A stretch of DNA of 64,000 bases, from positions 4,532 to 68,531 of the forward strand of contig DLAJ01000008.1 in NCBI GenBank assembly GCA_002493905.1, written 5' to 3'. Below the pieces are notes generated by a model. That model did no database searches and was not told where the DNA came from. It saw only the letters and a list, made by a program, of their open reading frames with translations. The first letter of the stretch is position 1, and every line of letters begins with the position of its first letter. Below, in pieces: positions 18,838 through 28,720 of this stretch. The position numbers were made by a program, and so were the translations under genes. This DNA is from Lachnospiraceae bacterium UBA7050 (GTDB lineage Bacteria; Bacillota; Clostridia; Lachnospirales; Lachnospiraceae).

Positions 18838-18920
18838 AAAAATTTCCTTTCCGGCCGCCCGTTCTTCGGGCAGGACCCATAACCCCAACCTTAGCTTTCC
18901 CGTCGTCCCGACGCCTATGC

Positions 18921-19358
18921 CTATTTAGGCTCGACGATCAGCTTTACGCCGCTCACCTGTCTGACAACGACCACCATGCCGACCGGAAGCCTCATACCTT
19001 CATAAAGCGTTCGCGCTGACCACTCCTGTCCGCCGACTTTTACTTCGCCGATACCTTCCAGATTATAGATCTCGCTCGTCACAATCGCCTGCATGCCGAT
19101 CATGCTCTCCACATTTGTCCGTACCCTGTCCTTATTAAAATAGCGGACGGCAAGCGGCCTTGTGAACCATAAAAGCAACAGCGAAACCACAATAAACAGG
19201 AGGATCTGAAGCCACAGGGGTGCCGAAAAGGCAGCCGCGACTGCTGCGATCAGGCTTCCGCCCGCAAACCAGATTGTCGTCAGTGCCAGTGTCACCAGCT
19301 CGATCACAATGAATACAGCAAGCGCTATCAGCCATATGACAGTCAAATTCATAGCCAT
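18921..19358 (-). CDS. NfeD-family membrane protein (short form)
   Basis: 145 residues. Three to four membrane helices (about 5-80, including IWLIALAVFIVIELV and WLQILLFIVVSLLLLW) followed by a C-terminal OB-fold (about 88-145: GMQAIVTSEIYNLEG, GQEWSAR). This is the short NfeD type without the serine protease domain. It is transcribed directly ahead of the SPFH gene, its usual partner. Confidence 0.92.
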   Translation of the reverse strand: MAMNLTVIWLIALAVFIVIELVTLALTTIWFAGGSLIAAVAAAFSAPLWLQILLFIVVSLLLLWFTRPLAVRYFNKDRVRTNVESMIGMQAIVTSEIYNLEGIGEVKVGGQEWSARTLYEGMRLPVGMVVVVRQVSGVKLIVEPK

Positions 19359-19401
19359 TCCCCTTTCTTCCGTTACTGTGTGTCTATCTTACACCATTTT
19401 C

Positions 19402-19437
19402 ATAAAAAAAGAAACCCTCCTGCCGAGAGTTTCTTTC
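19402..19437 (-). terminator. Terminator after the wall hydrolase gene
   Basis: Minus-strand AAAGAAACTCTC-ggcag-GAGGGTTTCTTT followed by a run of T. It separates the wall hydrolase from the NfeD-SPFH pair. Confidence 0.85.
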
Positions 19438-19499
19438 ATTTTTGTAAGATTCACCATCCTACGGTCATTCCATGAAGAATCCGCATTAGCGGATACGTG

Positions 19500-20735
19500 T
19501 TACCAGAATGCATGATCCCCGATGATCAGGTCGCTGCTGCGGATCGTCTTAACGTTAAAGTGAAGCACCCCGCCGACATTGCTGACACCGCTCATTGCCT
19601 CGATCGCCGCCTGCGTGCAGGAATCCGGCACGCCGCGCTGCAGCGCTTTTGCCACTCTGCCCGTCATTGCGGGCGTAAACTGCCCCGGCGCATAAATAAC
19701 GCCAGCTATTGTATTAGGGTATGCCGGGTGGTTCACACGGTTCATCACGACCGCCCCGACTGCAAGCTGTCCCTCGTAAGTCTGATTGCCGGCCTCACAC
19801 CAGATCAGTGCAGCCAAAAGCTGTACGTCCGTATAGTTTGCCTCGACGTTTGCCCGTTCTTCACTGAGCGCCGCCCTGCGCGCCGCTGCATCCTCCTGCG
19901 CCCTGCGCCTTGCTTCCGCTTCCGCCGCCTCGCGCGCCGTGATTTCTGCAATTGTTTCCCCTGTCCCACAGATCAGGTCCACAGTTACATATTCGGCAGA
20001 CACATAACCCGCACAGCCATCATAGTCAACTTTGAGCCACTCACCCTGATCTTCATAAATATCGACGATATCGCCCTGCGCAAGCAGCGCATAAATACCC
20101 GCGTCTGTGGAAGCTTCCGTACGGATGCGCAGTCCGCTCTCATTTGCTGTCGCCGTCCATCTTCCGACTTGGGAAAGAGCTTCCTCCGCCGCCTCGTCAA
20201 ACAATAGATAATCATTTTTAGCCCAGCCGACAACACTGCCGGAACGCAAAAGCGTCCATTCTTCTCCCTGCTCTAAAATCTCACCATAGCAGTCCGCATA
20301 CAGCCTGCCAATGATCTCTGCTTCCTCACTCGCAGACGCCCGTACATTCAACGTGTTCTGAACATTGGTCATAACAAATGCGGTCTTATTCTCCGCCTCC
20401 TGCGTGCTGTCCGACGGTGCGCCGTCCACCGGTGTGCTGTCTGCCTGTCCAGCCGGTTCTCCGGCGTTTCCCTGCGCGCCATCCGCAGGTGCCTGTACTC
20501 CCTCTGTGTTTTCTGTTTCAGTATTCAACGTAAGTTCCTGATCCAAGATCAGTGCCACTCCGGCACTCAGTGCGTCCGTCCCCAAAATCAATGCCGCTCC
20601 GGCACTCAATGTGTCTGCATTTTCGGTCCCGCCCGCTTTGACTGTCTCTGCCGGCAGTGCCGAACATACCAGCAGCACAACGATCATCATCATCGCCACA
20701 GCCGCAGGGGGCAGCTTTCGAATATTTGCTCCCAT
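19500..20735 (-). CDS. SleB-type cell wall hydrolase with two SH3b domains
   Basis: 411 residues. Signal/anchor helix (about 12-33). A Ser/Thr/Gln-rich spacer contains two near-identical units (AGAALILGTDALS and AGVALILDQELT). SH3b domain 1 (about 128-175, NTLNVRASASEEAEI) and SH3b domain 2 (about 197-245, GLRIRTEASTDAGI) would bind the wall; a charged Ala/Glu/Arg helix (about 260-300) follows. The C-terminal Hydrolase_2/SleB catalytic domain (about 305-411) has LAALIWCEAGNQTYEGQLAV. It is expected to cleave peptidoglycan outside the membrane. Confidence 0.93.
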   Translation of the reverse strand: MGANIRKLPPAAVAMMMIVVLLVCSALPAETVKAGGTENADTLSAGAALILGTDALSAGVALILDQELTLNTETENTEGVQAPADGAQGNAGEPAGQADSTPVDGAPSDSTQEAENKTAFVMTNVQNTLNVRASASEEAEIIGRLYADCYGEILEQGEEWTLLRSGSVVGWAKNDYLLFDEAAEEALSQVGRWTATANESGLRIRTEASTDAGIYALLAQGDIVDIYEDQGEWLKVDYDGCAGYVSAEYVTVDLICGTGETIAEITAREAAEAEARRRAQEDAAARRAALSEERANVEANYTDVQLLAALIWCEAGNQTYEGQLAVGAVVMNRVNHPAYPNTIAGVIYAPGQFTPAMTGRVAKALQRGVPDSCTQAAIEAMSGVSNVGGVLHFNVKTIRSSDLIIGDHAFW

Positions 20736-20843
20736 CCTATCAAACCTCCGTGTGATCTGTGTTTTTGAATCCTCGTTCTTCTCAAAGTTTATTGCTTTCC
20801 CGTTTCAAATATTACAATTTTATTAAATAATGTTACGGCACAT

Positions 20844-20872
20844 ATAATAACAAAGCATGAAACTTTTGTCAA
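20844..20872 (-). promoter_or_regulatory. Promoter of the SleB-type hydrolase
   Basis: Minus-strand -35 TTGACA (20867-20872), 17-nt spacer, -10 TATTAT (20844-20849), giving a leader of about 100 nt. Confidence 0.75.
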
Positions 20873-20938
20873 GCTTCATACTTCGTTCATATTTCACACA
20901 ATTTTTGTATTATTTATGGTAAATTTATCCAATTTACA

Positions 20939-20972
20939 TAAAAAAATCGCCGCCAAAAGCGACGATTTTTTA
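20939..20972 (-). terminator. proC terminator
   Basis: Minus-strand AAAAAATCGTCGC-ttttg-GCGGCGATTTTTTT, 15 nt after the proC stop. Confidence 0.88.
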
Positions 20973-20986
20973 CCTTTCCAGTATTC

Positions 20987-21781
20987 TTACAGCTTTTTCG
21001 ACTTCTCTATGCAGGCGCACAGCGCATCCATAACAGCACTGCGCATGCCTGCGCTCTCCAGTACACGCAGACCCTCGATTGTGGTCCCGCCAGGCGAACA
21101 TACCATATCCTTTAATTCTCCCGGATGTTTCCCGGTTTCCAGGATCAATTTTGCCGTTCCCAGAACAGCCTGCGCCGCAAACTCATATGCCTGTTTCCGC
21201 GGCATTCCGCCTGCCACCGCCGCATCTGCCATCGCTTCCACAAACATACAGACATAGGCTGGCGAACTTCCTGCCACCGCACCGACCGTATCCATGAGGC
21301 GTTCCGGCACCTCTATTGCCCTCCCGAATGAAGAGAGCAGTGTTTGTGTTATTTCCTTATCCCGCTCTGTCACCTGTCCATGATAGCATACACCCGTACA
21401 CCCCTCACCGACCAGTGCCGGCGTATTGGGCATGCACCGCACCAGCCTGAGCGGTCTGCCAAATTCCTGCTCGATATATGCGGTTGTTTTTCCTGCCGCA
21501 ATGGATATCACCAGTGTTTTCTCATCGATGCAGTCCTTAATCTGCTCGATCACTGGTGGAAAAAGCTGGGGCTTGACCGCCAGAAACAGAATTTCCGCCT
21601 CCGCCGCCACACGGCAGTTATCCTGCGTCGTTTCTATGCCGAAGCGCTCTGCAGTTTCCCTGACCGTCCGTTCAGTGGCCGCCGAACCGATCAGCTGTCC
21701 CGCATCCGCCACCTGTTTATCCAGCATCCCCTTAATGATCGCCTTTGCCATATTGCCAAGTCCGATAAACCCGATTTTCAT
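20987..21781 (-). CDS. proC: Pyrroline-5-carboxylate reductase
   Basis: 264 residues, full length. N-terminal NAD(P)-binding Rossmann motif FIGLGNMAKAI (4-14), CMPNTPALVGEG (near 118), and the C-terminal dimer helix bundle with PGGTTIEGLRVLES. It makes proline from pyrroline-5-carboxylate. It follows the RNA methyltransferase gene by 19 nt and ends the operon before a strong terminator. Confidence 0.96.
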   Translation of the reverse strand: MKIGFIGLGNMAKAIIKGMLDKQVADAGQLIGSAATERTVRETAERFGIETTQDNCRVAAEAEILFLAVKPQLFPPVIEQIKDCIDEKTLVISIAAGKTTAYIEQEFGRPLRLVRCMPNTPALVGEGCTGVCYHGQVTERDKEITQTLLSSFGRAIEVPERLMDTVGAVAGSSPAYVCMFVEAMADAAVAGGMPRKQAYEFAAQAVLGTAKLILETGKHPGELKDMVCSPGGTTIEGLRVLESAGMRSAVMDALCACIEKSKKL

Positions 21782-21800
21782 ATTTCACGTTCCTCTCTTT

Positions 21801-22607
21801 TTATGATTTTGAAACCGAACGTCTCTGACGCGCCGCTTCATACATCAGGATTCCCGCCGCCATTGCTGCATTTAGCGATTCCACGCGTCCCGACATCGGG
21901 ATCGTGATACAGCACTCCGCCTGCGCAGCCGTCTCCTTCCGCAGTCCGCTGCCCTCATTCCCGACCAAAAAAGCGCATGGTGCGCGGTAATCCGGTTCAT
22001 CATAAACTCGCGCCCCCTCCGTCAGCGCCGCCGCATATGTATGGATTCCAGCCGCTTTTATTTCCGCAAGCGTTTCAGGCAGATCCTGTGTCACCATAAA
22101 CGGCACACGGTATATGGCACCCATCGTTGAACGGATGGTCTTCGGGCTGTAAATATCCGCCGTATCCCGCGTCATAACCACGCCGGCCGCACCGGCCCCC
22201 TCCGCTGTCCGGAGCATCGTTCCCAGATTTCCCGGGTCCTGTATGTTTTCGAGTACAAGAACCATAGGCGGTTCCGCTCCCGTTCCTTTTAATAACGCGC
22301 GTAATTCATACTTGGTCTGTTTCACAACCGCCAGAATTCCCTGCGGTGTCTTTGTATCGCTGATCTTGCGAAACACCTCACTGCTCACGAGCTCACAGGA
22401 AAGCATATCCAATTTTTTGTGCATTTCAGAATCCGCATCATGATAACAGCGTTCCTCTATATATACCGCCTTAATCTGCTCCAGCGGTGCTTCCATAAAA
22501 AGCTTGCGCCCCTCCGCAACAAATACTCCTGCGTCTGCACGGGCCTTTGCCTTTGCCGAAAGTTCTGCAAGCTCCTTTACTTTGTGGTTTGCCGTACTTG
22601 TGATCAT
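21801..22607 (-). CDS. TrmH/SpoU-family RNA 2'-O-methyltransferase
   Basis: 268 residues. An N-terminal substrate-binding domain (about 1-95) precedes the knotted SPOUT domain with the three family motifs: LENIQDPGNLGTMLRTAE (about 123-140), FLVGNEGSGL (near 213) and IPMSGRVESLNAAMAAGI (near 236). The size and N-domain resemble the 23S rRNA Gm2251-type enzymes; the exact target is not shown. It is the first gene before proC. Confidence 0.93.
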   Translation of the reverse strand: MITSTANHKVKELAELSAKAKARADAGVFVAEGRKLFMEAPLEQIKAVYIEERCYHDADSEMHKKLDMLSCELVSSEVFRKISDTKTPQGILAVVKQTKYELRALLKGTGAEPPMVLVLENIQDPGNLGTMLRTAEGAGAAGVVMTRDTADIYSPKTIRSTMGAIYRVPFMVTQDLPETLAEIKAAGIHTYAAALTEGARVYDEPDYRAPCAFLVGNEGSGLRKETAAQAECCITIPMSGRVESLNAAMAAGILMYEAARQRRSVSKS

Positions 22608-22664
22608 GCGTCCCTCCCCGGCCGTTCCTGCTCCGCATCATATCCGATATCAAATCTGTCATCC

Positions 22665-22699
22665 AAAAAAAGAGTTCCCCTCATTGCAGGAAACTCTTT
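22665..22699 (-). terminator. pfkA terminator
   Basis: Minus-strand AAAGAGTTTCC-tgcaatg-AGGGGAACTCTTT followed by T residues, directly after the pfkA stop. Confidence 0.87.
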
Positions 22700-22703
22700 C
22701 CCA

Positions 22704-23678
22704 TTACTGTGCAAGCACACGGCTCACCTCGTACTGATACTCGGGGATATCCTTCTTCATTGCAAGCGCTTCCTCAATATCAAAATCCGTAAATTCCCCT
22801 TTCCGGTAGGCCACAACACGATTACTCTTGCCCTGACAGAGTATATCCGCGGCATACGCTCCCATGACCGATGCATAAAAACGATCCTTACAGGTCGGAT
22901 TTCCTCCCCGCTGCATGTATCCCAAAATGGTCGCCCTCGTCTCGATCCCGGTCGCTGCCTCAATGCGTCTCGCCATCGACGTAGAATGTCCGATGCCCTC
23001 GGCATTGATGATAATATGATGGGTTTTGCCGCGCTTCCGGTTGTTGATAATATTATTGATGATATTCTGCTCATTATAATCGTATTTTTCCGGAAGCAGG
23101 ATATCCTCCGCACCGTTTGCGATGCCGCACCACAGCGCAATATACCCCGCATTTCTTCCCATAACCTCAATAATGCTGCAACGTTCATGGGAGGATGACG
23201 TATCACGCACCTTATCAATCGCGCTCATCGCCGTATTGATCGCGGTATCAAAGCCGATCGTATAATCCGTGCAGGCAATATCCAGGTCGATCGTTCCGGG
23301 GATTCCCACTGTATTGATCCCATGGCGCGATAGCTCCTGCGCCCCGCGGTATGATCCGTCTCCGCCGATTACAACAAGCCCGTCAATCCCATGCTTCCGG
23401 CATATCTCCGCGCCCTTTTCCTGTCCTTCCTCCGTCCGAAATTCCGAGCAGCGCGCCGTTCCTAAGATCGTTCCGCCCCGCTGGATAATATCCGACACGG
23501 AATGCCGGTCCATATCAACAATCTCTTCGTTTAACAGCCCTTGATAACCCTTTTTGACACCCTTAACCGCAACGCCGTTCGCGATTGCTTTCCTGACAAC
23601 GGAACGAATCGCCGCATTCATCCCGGGCGCATCCCCGCCGCTTGTCAATACACCGATTGTTTTGATCTGATTCGCCAT
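22704..23678 (-). CDS. pfkA: ATP-dependent 6-phosphofructokinase
   Basis: 324 residues. ATP loop VLTSGGDAPGMNA (about 10-22); GGDGSYRGA, where Gly after GGD marks the ATP-using rather than the PPi-using form; catalytic segment PGTIDLDIACTDYTIGFDTA with both catalytic aspartates. The usual motif is TIDND, so a Leu replaces Asn between the two aspartates. EVMGRNAGY and GYMQRGG complete the sugar site. It commits fructose-6-phosphate to glycolysis. It lies 118 nt downstream of dnaE, an arrangement common in Clostridia. Confidence 0.96.
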   Translation of the reverse strand: MANQIKTIGVLTSGGDAPGMNAAIRSVVRKAIANGVAVKGVKKGYQGLLNEEIVDMDRHSVSDIIQRGGTILGTARCSEFRTEEGQEKGAEICRKHGIDGLVVIGGDGSYRGAQELSRHGINTVGIPGTIDLDIACTDYTIGFDTAINTAMSAIDKVRDTSSSHERCSIIEVMGRNAGYIALWCGIANGAEDILLPEKYDYNEQNIINNIINNRKRGKTHHIIINAEGIGHSTSMARRIEAATGIETRATILGYMQRGGNPTCKDRFYASVMGAYAADILCQGKSNRVVAYRKGEFTDFDIEEALAMKKDIPEYQYEVSRVLAQ

Positions 23679-23796
23679 CGTTCCACCATGCCCTTTCCGA
23701 CATCCGTTTTTTTACTATCCGAAGCCATTCTAATCCATTTTGGGAATTTTTTCAATATTTCCAGCTCCAAAAAGAACTTAATCGAAAAATCTGCAG

Positions 23797-26700
23797 CTAC
23801 GCAAGCCCTTTTTTTGCGTTCTGACGATAAGCAAGCTTCACATTTTCCTCCCCGAACGCATCTGAAAGGCGTTTCAAAAAATCCGCATCGGCGCAAATGT
23901 TCCAATTAGCGTCCAGCTCCTTTTTCGCGCGGATATCTTCTATATAAATAACAACGCTGTCCTTTCCCTCCTGTTCCCACAAAAGCGTCTTTAATTTTTC
24001 CTCAGAAGTCTGATAAGCCTCCTTTGTCGGAAACTTAATCCAGACGCTGCGCGGAATGTCCTCAAAAAACTGAATGCGTTCGCAGATCAGTTTGGCGTCC
24101 TTATCCTCTTCGGCAGATACCCGGCCTGTAATAAATACTTTTGCATCCTCGATCAGCTTTGCGCTGTTTACCTCATAATCACGCGGAAAAACGACAACTT
24201 CTATCGTGCCGACCAGATCCTCAAGCGTAAGAAACGCCATGACCTTATCATTCTTCGTATATTTTATTTTTTTATCCATTATCAGACCGCCGACCGTCAC
24301 CTTACGTCCGTCCCCAAGCAGCGCATATCCGGTTTCCTCATCCAGATAAAAATCCGACGTTTTGGCAGAAATGTAATGTTCCCACAAAGCCTGATACTGC
24401 TCCAGGGGATGACCGCTGACATAGACGCCGAGCACTTCTTTCTCAAATGCAAGCAGCATATCCTGCCCGTACTCTCCTACATCGGGAAGCGTGACCTCAA
24501 AGGCCTCCCTGCTTTCCTCGCCGACCAGATCAAACAGGGACATCTGCCCCGCCATATGATTCTTTTTGTCCTGGTGCAGCGAATCCAGAATCTGCACGTA
24601 CACGCACATAAACTGCTTGCGCGTGCCCCCTAAGCCGTCGAACGCCCCCGCTTTAATAAAATTCTCAATTGCACGTTTGTTGATCTCACAGCCCGCGTCG
24701 GTCATTCTCGTCAAAAAATCTTTGATGCTCTGAAATCTTCCTCCGTGGTCCCGCTCCTTCACAACCGCCTCTATAATCGGTCTGCCGACGCTTTTAATCG
24801 CTGTCAGCGCATAGCGTATCTTTCCGTCAGAAACAGAGAAGCCGCCGCTTCCCTCGTTGATATCAGGCGGCAGGATCTCAATTCCCATGCTGCGCGACAC
24901 CAGAATATATTCGCATGCCTTCCCCGGATTGTCGATGACTGAGGTTAAAAGCGCCGCCATAAACTCCACCGGATAATAATGCTTTAAGTATGCGGTCTGA
25001 TAAGAAACCACAGCATAACATGCCGCATGGGATTTATTAAACGCATACTTCGCAAAATCCATCATCGTATCATAAATATGGCTTGCAACTTCGGGCGCAA
25101 TGCCCTTTGCCTGACAGCCCGGCACGCCTTCCTCTTTGTTGCCGTATATAAAATTTTTTCGCTCCTCCTCCATGACATACTGCTTCTTTTTGCTCATCGC
25201 GCGGCGCACCAGATCGCTGCGCCCAAGCGTATAACCTCCAAGGTCGCGCACGATCTGCATGACCTGCTCCTGATATACGATACAGCCGTAAGTCGCCTCC
25301 AGAATCGGCTTTAACTGCGGGCATTCGTATGTGATCTCTTTCTCGTGGTCTTTTCCGTAAATATACTTCGGAATAAAATCCATCGGTCCCGGACGGTATA
25401 GCGAGATGCCCGCGATGATATCCTCCAGACTGCGCGGCTTTAACTCCTTCATGAAACTTTTCATGCCGCCGCTCTCTATCTGAAAAATCCCATCCGTCCG
25501 GCCTGTCCCAATCTCATCAAATACAGCCTGATCCCCATAATCAATCTCATTCATGGAAAGCCGGATGCCGCGCGTCTGCTCTACATTGCGCACGGCGTCC
25601 TGAATAACAGTCAGCGTCCGCAGCCCCAAAAAGTCCATTTTGAGCAGGCCGAGCTGCTCAATGGTCGTCATCGTAAACTGCGTCGTGATTTCTCCCTCCG
25701 CACCTCTTGAAAGCGGCACAAATTCTTCCGCCGGCCTCTGGCAGATCACAACGCCTGCCGCATGGATGGACGTATGACGCGGCAGCCCCTCCAGACGCTT
25801 CGCCATGTCGATCAGTTCATGCACCTGTTCGTCGTTCTCATAAAGCGTGCGCAGTTCCACGTTTACTTCAAGCGCCCTTGCCAGCGTAATATTCAGCTCA
25901 TACGGCACCATCTTGGCTATATTATCCACAAACGCATAGGGCAGGTCCATCACGCGCCCAACGTCGCGGATGACTCCCTTTGCCGCGAGCGTTCCAAACG
26001 TCACGATCTGAACGACTTTATCCGCGCCATACTTTTCCGTTACATAATCAATGACCTCCTGACGGCGCTCATAGCAGAAATCAACGTCAATATCCGGCAT
26101 GGACACACGCTCCGGATTCAGAAAGCGTTCGAATAACAGTTGGTATTTAATCGGGTCAATATCCGTAATGTGCAAACAATACGACACAATCGAACCCGCT
26201 GCGGAGCCGCGCCCCGGTCCGACTGCAATCCCATGCTCCCTCGCATAATTGATATAATCCCATACGATCAGGAAATAATCGACATACCCCATATTCCGGA
26301 TGACATCCAGCTCATAGGACAGCCGCTCCTGAAGCTCACTTCCACCCTGCGGATAACGCTCCTCCATGCCCTTCCGGCAAAGTTCGTTCAAATAGCTCCA
26401 CGAATCATATCCCTCCGGCACATCATAATGCGGCAGCTTCGTCACGCCGAACTCAATCGTTACCTCGCACCGGTCCGCAATGCGCTGCGTGTTTTCCAAC
26501 GCTTCGAGCGCATAAGGGAACACCATTTTCATTTCGTCCTCGCTCTTGACGTAATACTGCCCGCCCTCGTAGCGCATACGGTCTTCATCCGCAAGCTTCT
26601 TGCCTGTCTGTAAACAAAGCAGGATGTCATGCGGCTTCACATCGTCCGCATACGTATAATGTACATCGTTTGTCGCCACAAGCGGAATGTCAAGCTCCTT

Positions 26701-27282
26701 TGACATTGCCATCAGCGCCATGTTGACGGTCTGCTGCGTCGGGATCCCGTGATCCTGAAGCTCCAGGAAATAATTCCCCTTGCCAAAGACAGCCTCGTAA
26801 CGCCGCGCTGTCTTTTTTGCCTCCTCAATCAGCCCCTTCGCGATATTGCGCTGCACCTCTCCTGCGAGACAGGCGGAAAGCGCAATAATCCCCTCATGAA
26901 ACTCTTCAAGCAGCTCCATGTCCACACGGGGCTTATAGTAATATCCTTCCGTAAAGCCGCGTGACACGATCTTCATCAGATTTGAATAACCCGTGTTATT
27001 TTCTGCGAGCAGTACCAAATGATAATACCTGTCGTCGGAAACATGCGTCTCTTTCTCGAATCGGGTCCCCGGAGCCACATATACCTCACAGCCCAGAATT
27101 GGCTTAATACCCGCCTCCATTGCCGCACGGTAAAAGTCAATCACGCCGTACATGACGCCATGGTCCGTGATCGCCGCCGCATTCATGCCAAGCTCCTTCA
27201 CGCGTTTGACATATTCTTTAATTTTATTGGAACCGTCTAAAAGACTGTATTCAGTATGGACATGCAGATGTGCGAACGACAT
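23797..27282 (-). CDS. dnaE: DNA polymerase III alpha subunit (DnaE)
   Basis: 1,161 residues from the ATG at 27282 (AAAGGAGG, 6 nt spacing). PHP domain at the N-terminus with HLHVHTEYSLLDG (4-16) and AAITDHGVMYG; polymerase palm PDIDVDFCYERR (near 400) with catalytic aspartates; fingers GRGSAAGSIVSYCL; helix-hairpin-helix region; OB-fold (TVGGLIMDKKIKYTKNDKVM, near 1000). This is the DnaE type, not PolC. It extends DNA in the replisome. Confidence 0.97.
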   Translation of the reverse strand: MSFAHLHVHTEYSLLDGSNKIKEYVKRVKELGMNAAAITDHGVMYGVIDFYRAAMEAGIKPILGCEVYVAPGTRFEKETHVSDDRYYHLVLLAENNTGYSNLMKIVSRGFTEGYYYKPRVDMELLEEFHEGIIALSACLAGEVQRNIAKGLIEEAKKTARRYEAVFGKGNYFLELQDHGIPTQQTVNMALMAMSKELDIPLVATNDVHYTYADDVKPHDILLCLQTGKKLADEDRMRYEGGQYYVKSEDEMKMVFPYALEALENTQRIADRCEVTIEFGVTKLPHYDVPEGYDSWSYLNELCRKGMEERYPQGGSELQERLSYELDVIRNMGYVDYFLIVWDYINYAREHGIAVGPGRGSAAGSIVSYCLHITDIDPIKYQLLFERFLNPERVSMPDIDVDFCYERRQEVIDYVTEKYGADKVVQIVTFGTLAAKGVIRDVGRVMDLPYAFVDNIAKMVPYELNITLARALEVNVELRTLYENDEQVHELIDMAKRLEGLPRHTSIHAAGVVICQRPAEEFVPLSRGAEGEITTQFTMTTIEQLGLLKMDFLGLRTLTVIQDAVRNVEQTRGIRLSMNEIDYGDQAVFDEIGTGRTDGIFQIESGGMKSFMKELKPRSLEDIIAGISLYRPGPMDFIPKYIYGKDHEKEITYECPQLKPILEATYGCIVYQEQVMQIVRDLGGYTLGRSDLVRRAMSKKKQYVMEEERKNFIYGNKEEGVPGCQAKGIAPEVASHIYDTMMDFAKYAFNKSHAACYAVVSYQTAYLKHYYPVEFMAALLTSVIDNPGKACEYILVSRSMGIEILPPDINEGSGGFSVSDGKIRYALTAIKSVGRPIIEAVVKERDHGGRFQSIKDFLTRMTDAGCEINKRAIENFIKAGAFDGLGGTRKQFMCVYVQILDSLHQDKKNHMAGQMSLFDLVGEESREAFEVTLPDVGEYGQDMLLAFEKEVLGVYVSGHPLEQYQALWEHYISAKTSDFYLDEETGYALLGDGRKVTVGGLIMDKKIKYTKNDKVMAFLTLEDLVGTIEVVVFPRDYEVNSAKLIEDAKVFITGRVSAEEDKDAKLICERIQFFEDIPRSVWIKFPTKEAYQTSEEKLKTLLWEQEGKDSVVIYIEDIRAKKELDANWNICADADFLKRLSDAFGEENVKLAYRQNAKKGLA

Positions 27283-27378
27283 GTACGCCTCCTTTGTATC
27301 TGTAAACCAGCAGCAATTTTCCCGATACTGCCGCATCATCCTATTACAGCCCAGTATACCATATTTTAGTGCAGAAAA

Positions 27379-27406
27379 AAAGACTTCCGCTGATGCGAAA
27401 GTCTTT
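27379..27406 (-). terminator. metK terminator (half of the 54-bp repeat family)
   Basis: Minus-strand AAAGACTTTCGC-atca-GCGGAAGTCTTT plus T-run. The stem matches the second hairpin of the repeats at 12801 and 39363. Confidence 0.85.
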
Positions 27407-27431
27407 CCTCTTCTATCTCCTCTTCTATCTG

Positions 27432-28625
27432 TTATGCCTTAAGATACTTCTTTAACTCGTCCACCTTGTCCAGACGCTCCCAAGGCAGGTCTAAGTCATT
27501 GCGTCCGAAATGCCCGTATGCCGCGGTCTGCCTATAGATCGGTCTGCGCAGGTCGAGCATCTTGATGATGCCGGCAGGTCTTAAATCAAACTCCTTCCGG
27601 ATCATATCAACCAGCTTCTCCCTGCCGAGTTTTCCCGTGCCGAATGTATCAACCGCAACGGAGGTCGGTTCTGCGACACCGATCGCATAGGACAGCTGAA
27701 TCTCACACTTATCGGCGAGGCCTGCCGCTACAATATTCTTGGCAACATAACGCGCCGCATATGCCGCGGAACGGTCTACCTTCGTGCAGTCCTTGCCGGA
27801 GAATGCGCCGCCGCCATGCCGTGCATAGCCGCCGTATGTGTCAACGATGATCTTTCGCCCGGTCAGTCCTGCATCACCGTGTGGTCCGCCGATCACAAAG
27901 CGTCCGGTCGGATTGATAAAATATTTGGTGTTCTCATCCACCAGCTCCTTAGGCAGCACCGGCTCAAACACATACTTTTTAATATCTTCGTGAATCTGCT
28001 CCTGCGACACTTCTTCATCATGCTGTGTCGATAAAACAACAGCCTCTAAACGGACAGGCTTGTTGTTTTCGTCATATTCTACGGAAACCTGACTCTTGCC
28101 GTCCGGCCTTAAATAAGAAAGCGTTCCGTCCTTTCTGACCTTGGCAAGCTGCAATGCCAGCTTATGCGCAAGAGAGATCGGATACGGCATATACTCCTCT
28201 GTCTCATTAGTCGCATAACCAAACATCATGCCCTGATCGCCGGCTCCGGTTGCTGCAAGCTGCTCGTTGGTCATTTTCGATTCTCTTACTTCCAGCGCTG
28301 TATCAACACCCATCGCAATATCGGGGGACTGTTTATCCAGTGCGACCATGACCGCGCAGGTATTACCGTCAAATCCCGTTTTCGCATCATTATAACCGAT
28401 CTCATTCACAGTTTTCCTGACAATGGCCGGAATATCCAGATTTGCCTTTGTCGTAATCTCGCCCGTTACCAGTACAAAGCCTGTGCACGCTGCAGTCTCG
28501 CAGGCAACGCGGCTCATCGGGTCCTGCTCCATGCAGGCGTCTAAAATAGCATCGGATACCGCATCGCAGACTTTGTCAGGATGTCCCTCAGTAACCGATT
28601 CGGATGTAAATAAGTGTTTTTCCAT
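27432..28625 (-). CDS. metK: S-adenosylmethionine synthetase
   Basis: 397 residues, usual length. Metal/methionine motif EGHPDKVCDAVSDAILD (about 13-29), GAGDQGMMFGYA (near 118), and the P-loop-like GGGAFSGKDCTKVDRS (near 265). It makes SAM from methionine and ATP. The ribosome site AAGGAGG is strong. A SAM-I riboswitch with its terminator lies in the leader, so SAM shuts off its own synthesis. Confidence 0.98.
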   Translation of the reverse strand: MEKHLFTSESVTEGHPDKVCDAVSDAILDACMEQDPMSRVACETAACTGFVLVTGEITTKANLDIPAIVRKTVNEIGYNDAKTGFDGNTCAVMVALDKQSPDIAMGVDTALEVRESKMTNEQLAATGAGDQGMMFGYATNETEEYMPYPISLAHKLALQLAKVRKDGTLSYLRPDGKSQVSVEYDENNKPVRLEAVVLSTQHDEEVSQEQIHEDIKKYVFEPVLPKELVDENTKYFINPTGRFVIGGPHGDAGLTGRKIIVDTYGGYARHGGGAFSGKDCTKVDRSAAYAARYVAKNIVAAGLADKCEIQLSYAIGVAEPTSVAVDTFGTGKLGREKLVDMIRKEFDLRPAGIIKMLDLRRPIYRQTAAYGHFGRNDLDLPWERLDKVDELKKYLKA

Positions 28626-28662
28626 ACTTGGTTCCTCCTTTTTTGATCTGTATCAATGATAT

Positions 28663-28699
28663 CAAAATAAAAAAAGAAGTCCGCTTGATAAGCGGACCT
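28663..28699 (-). terminator. Riboswitch-controlled intrinsic terminator of metK
   Basis: Minus-strand GTCCGCTT-atc-AAGCGGAC followed by TTCTTTTTTTATTTT. It lies 22 nt after the aptamer P1 stem, where SAM-I expression platforms sit. Confidence 0.93.
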
Positions 28700-28720
28700 G
28701 ACAAAACAGATAATCAAATC

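Noticed and set aside
22419..23198. Long antisense frames over the methyltransferase and pfkA genes
   Set aside because: They run opposite to well-recognised genes and their sequences have no family features; they are by-products of the codon bias.
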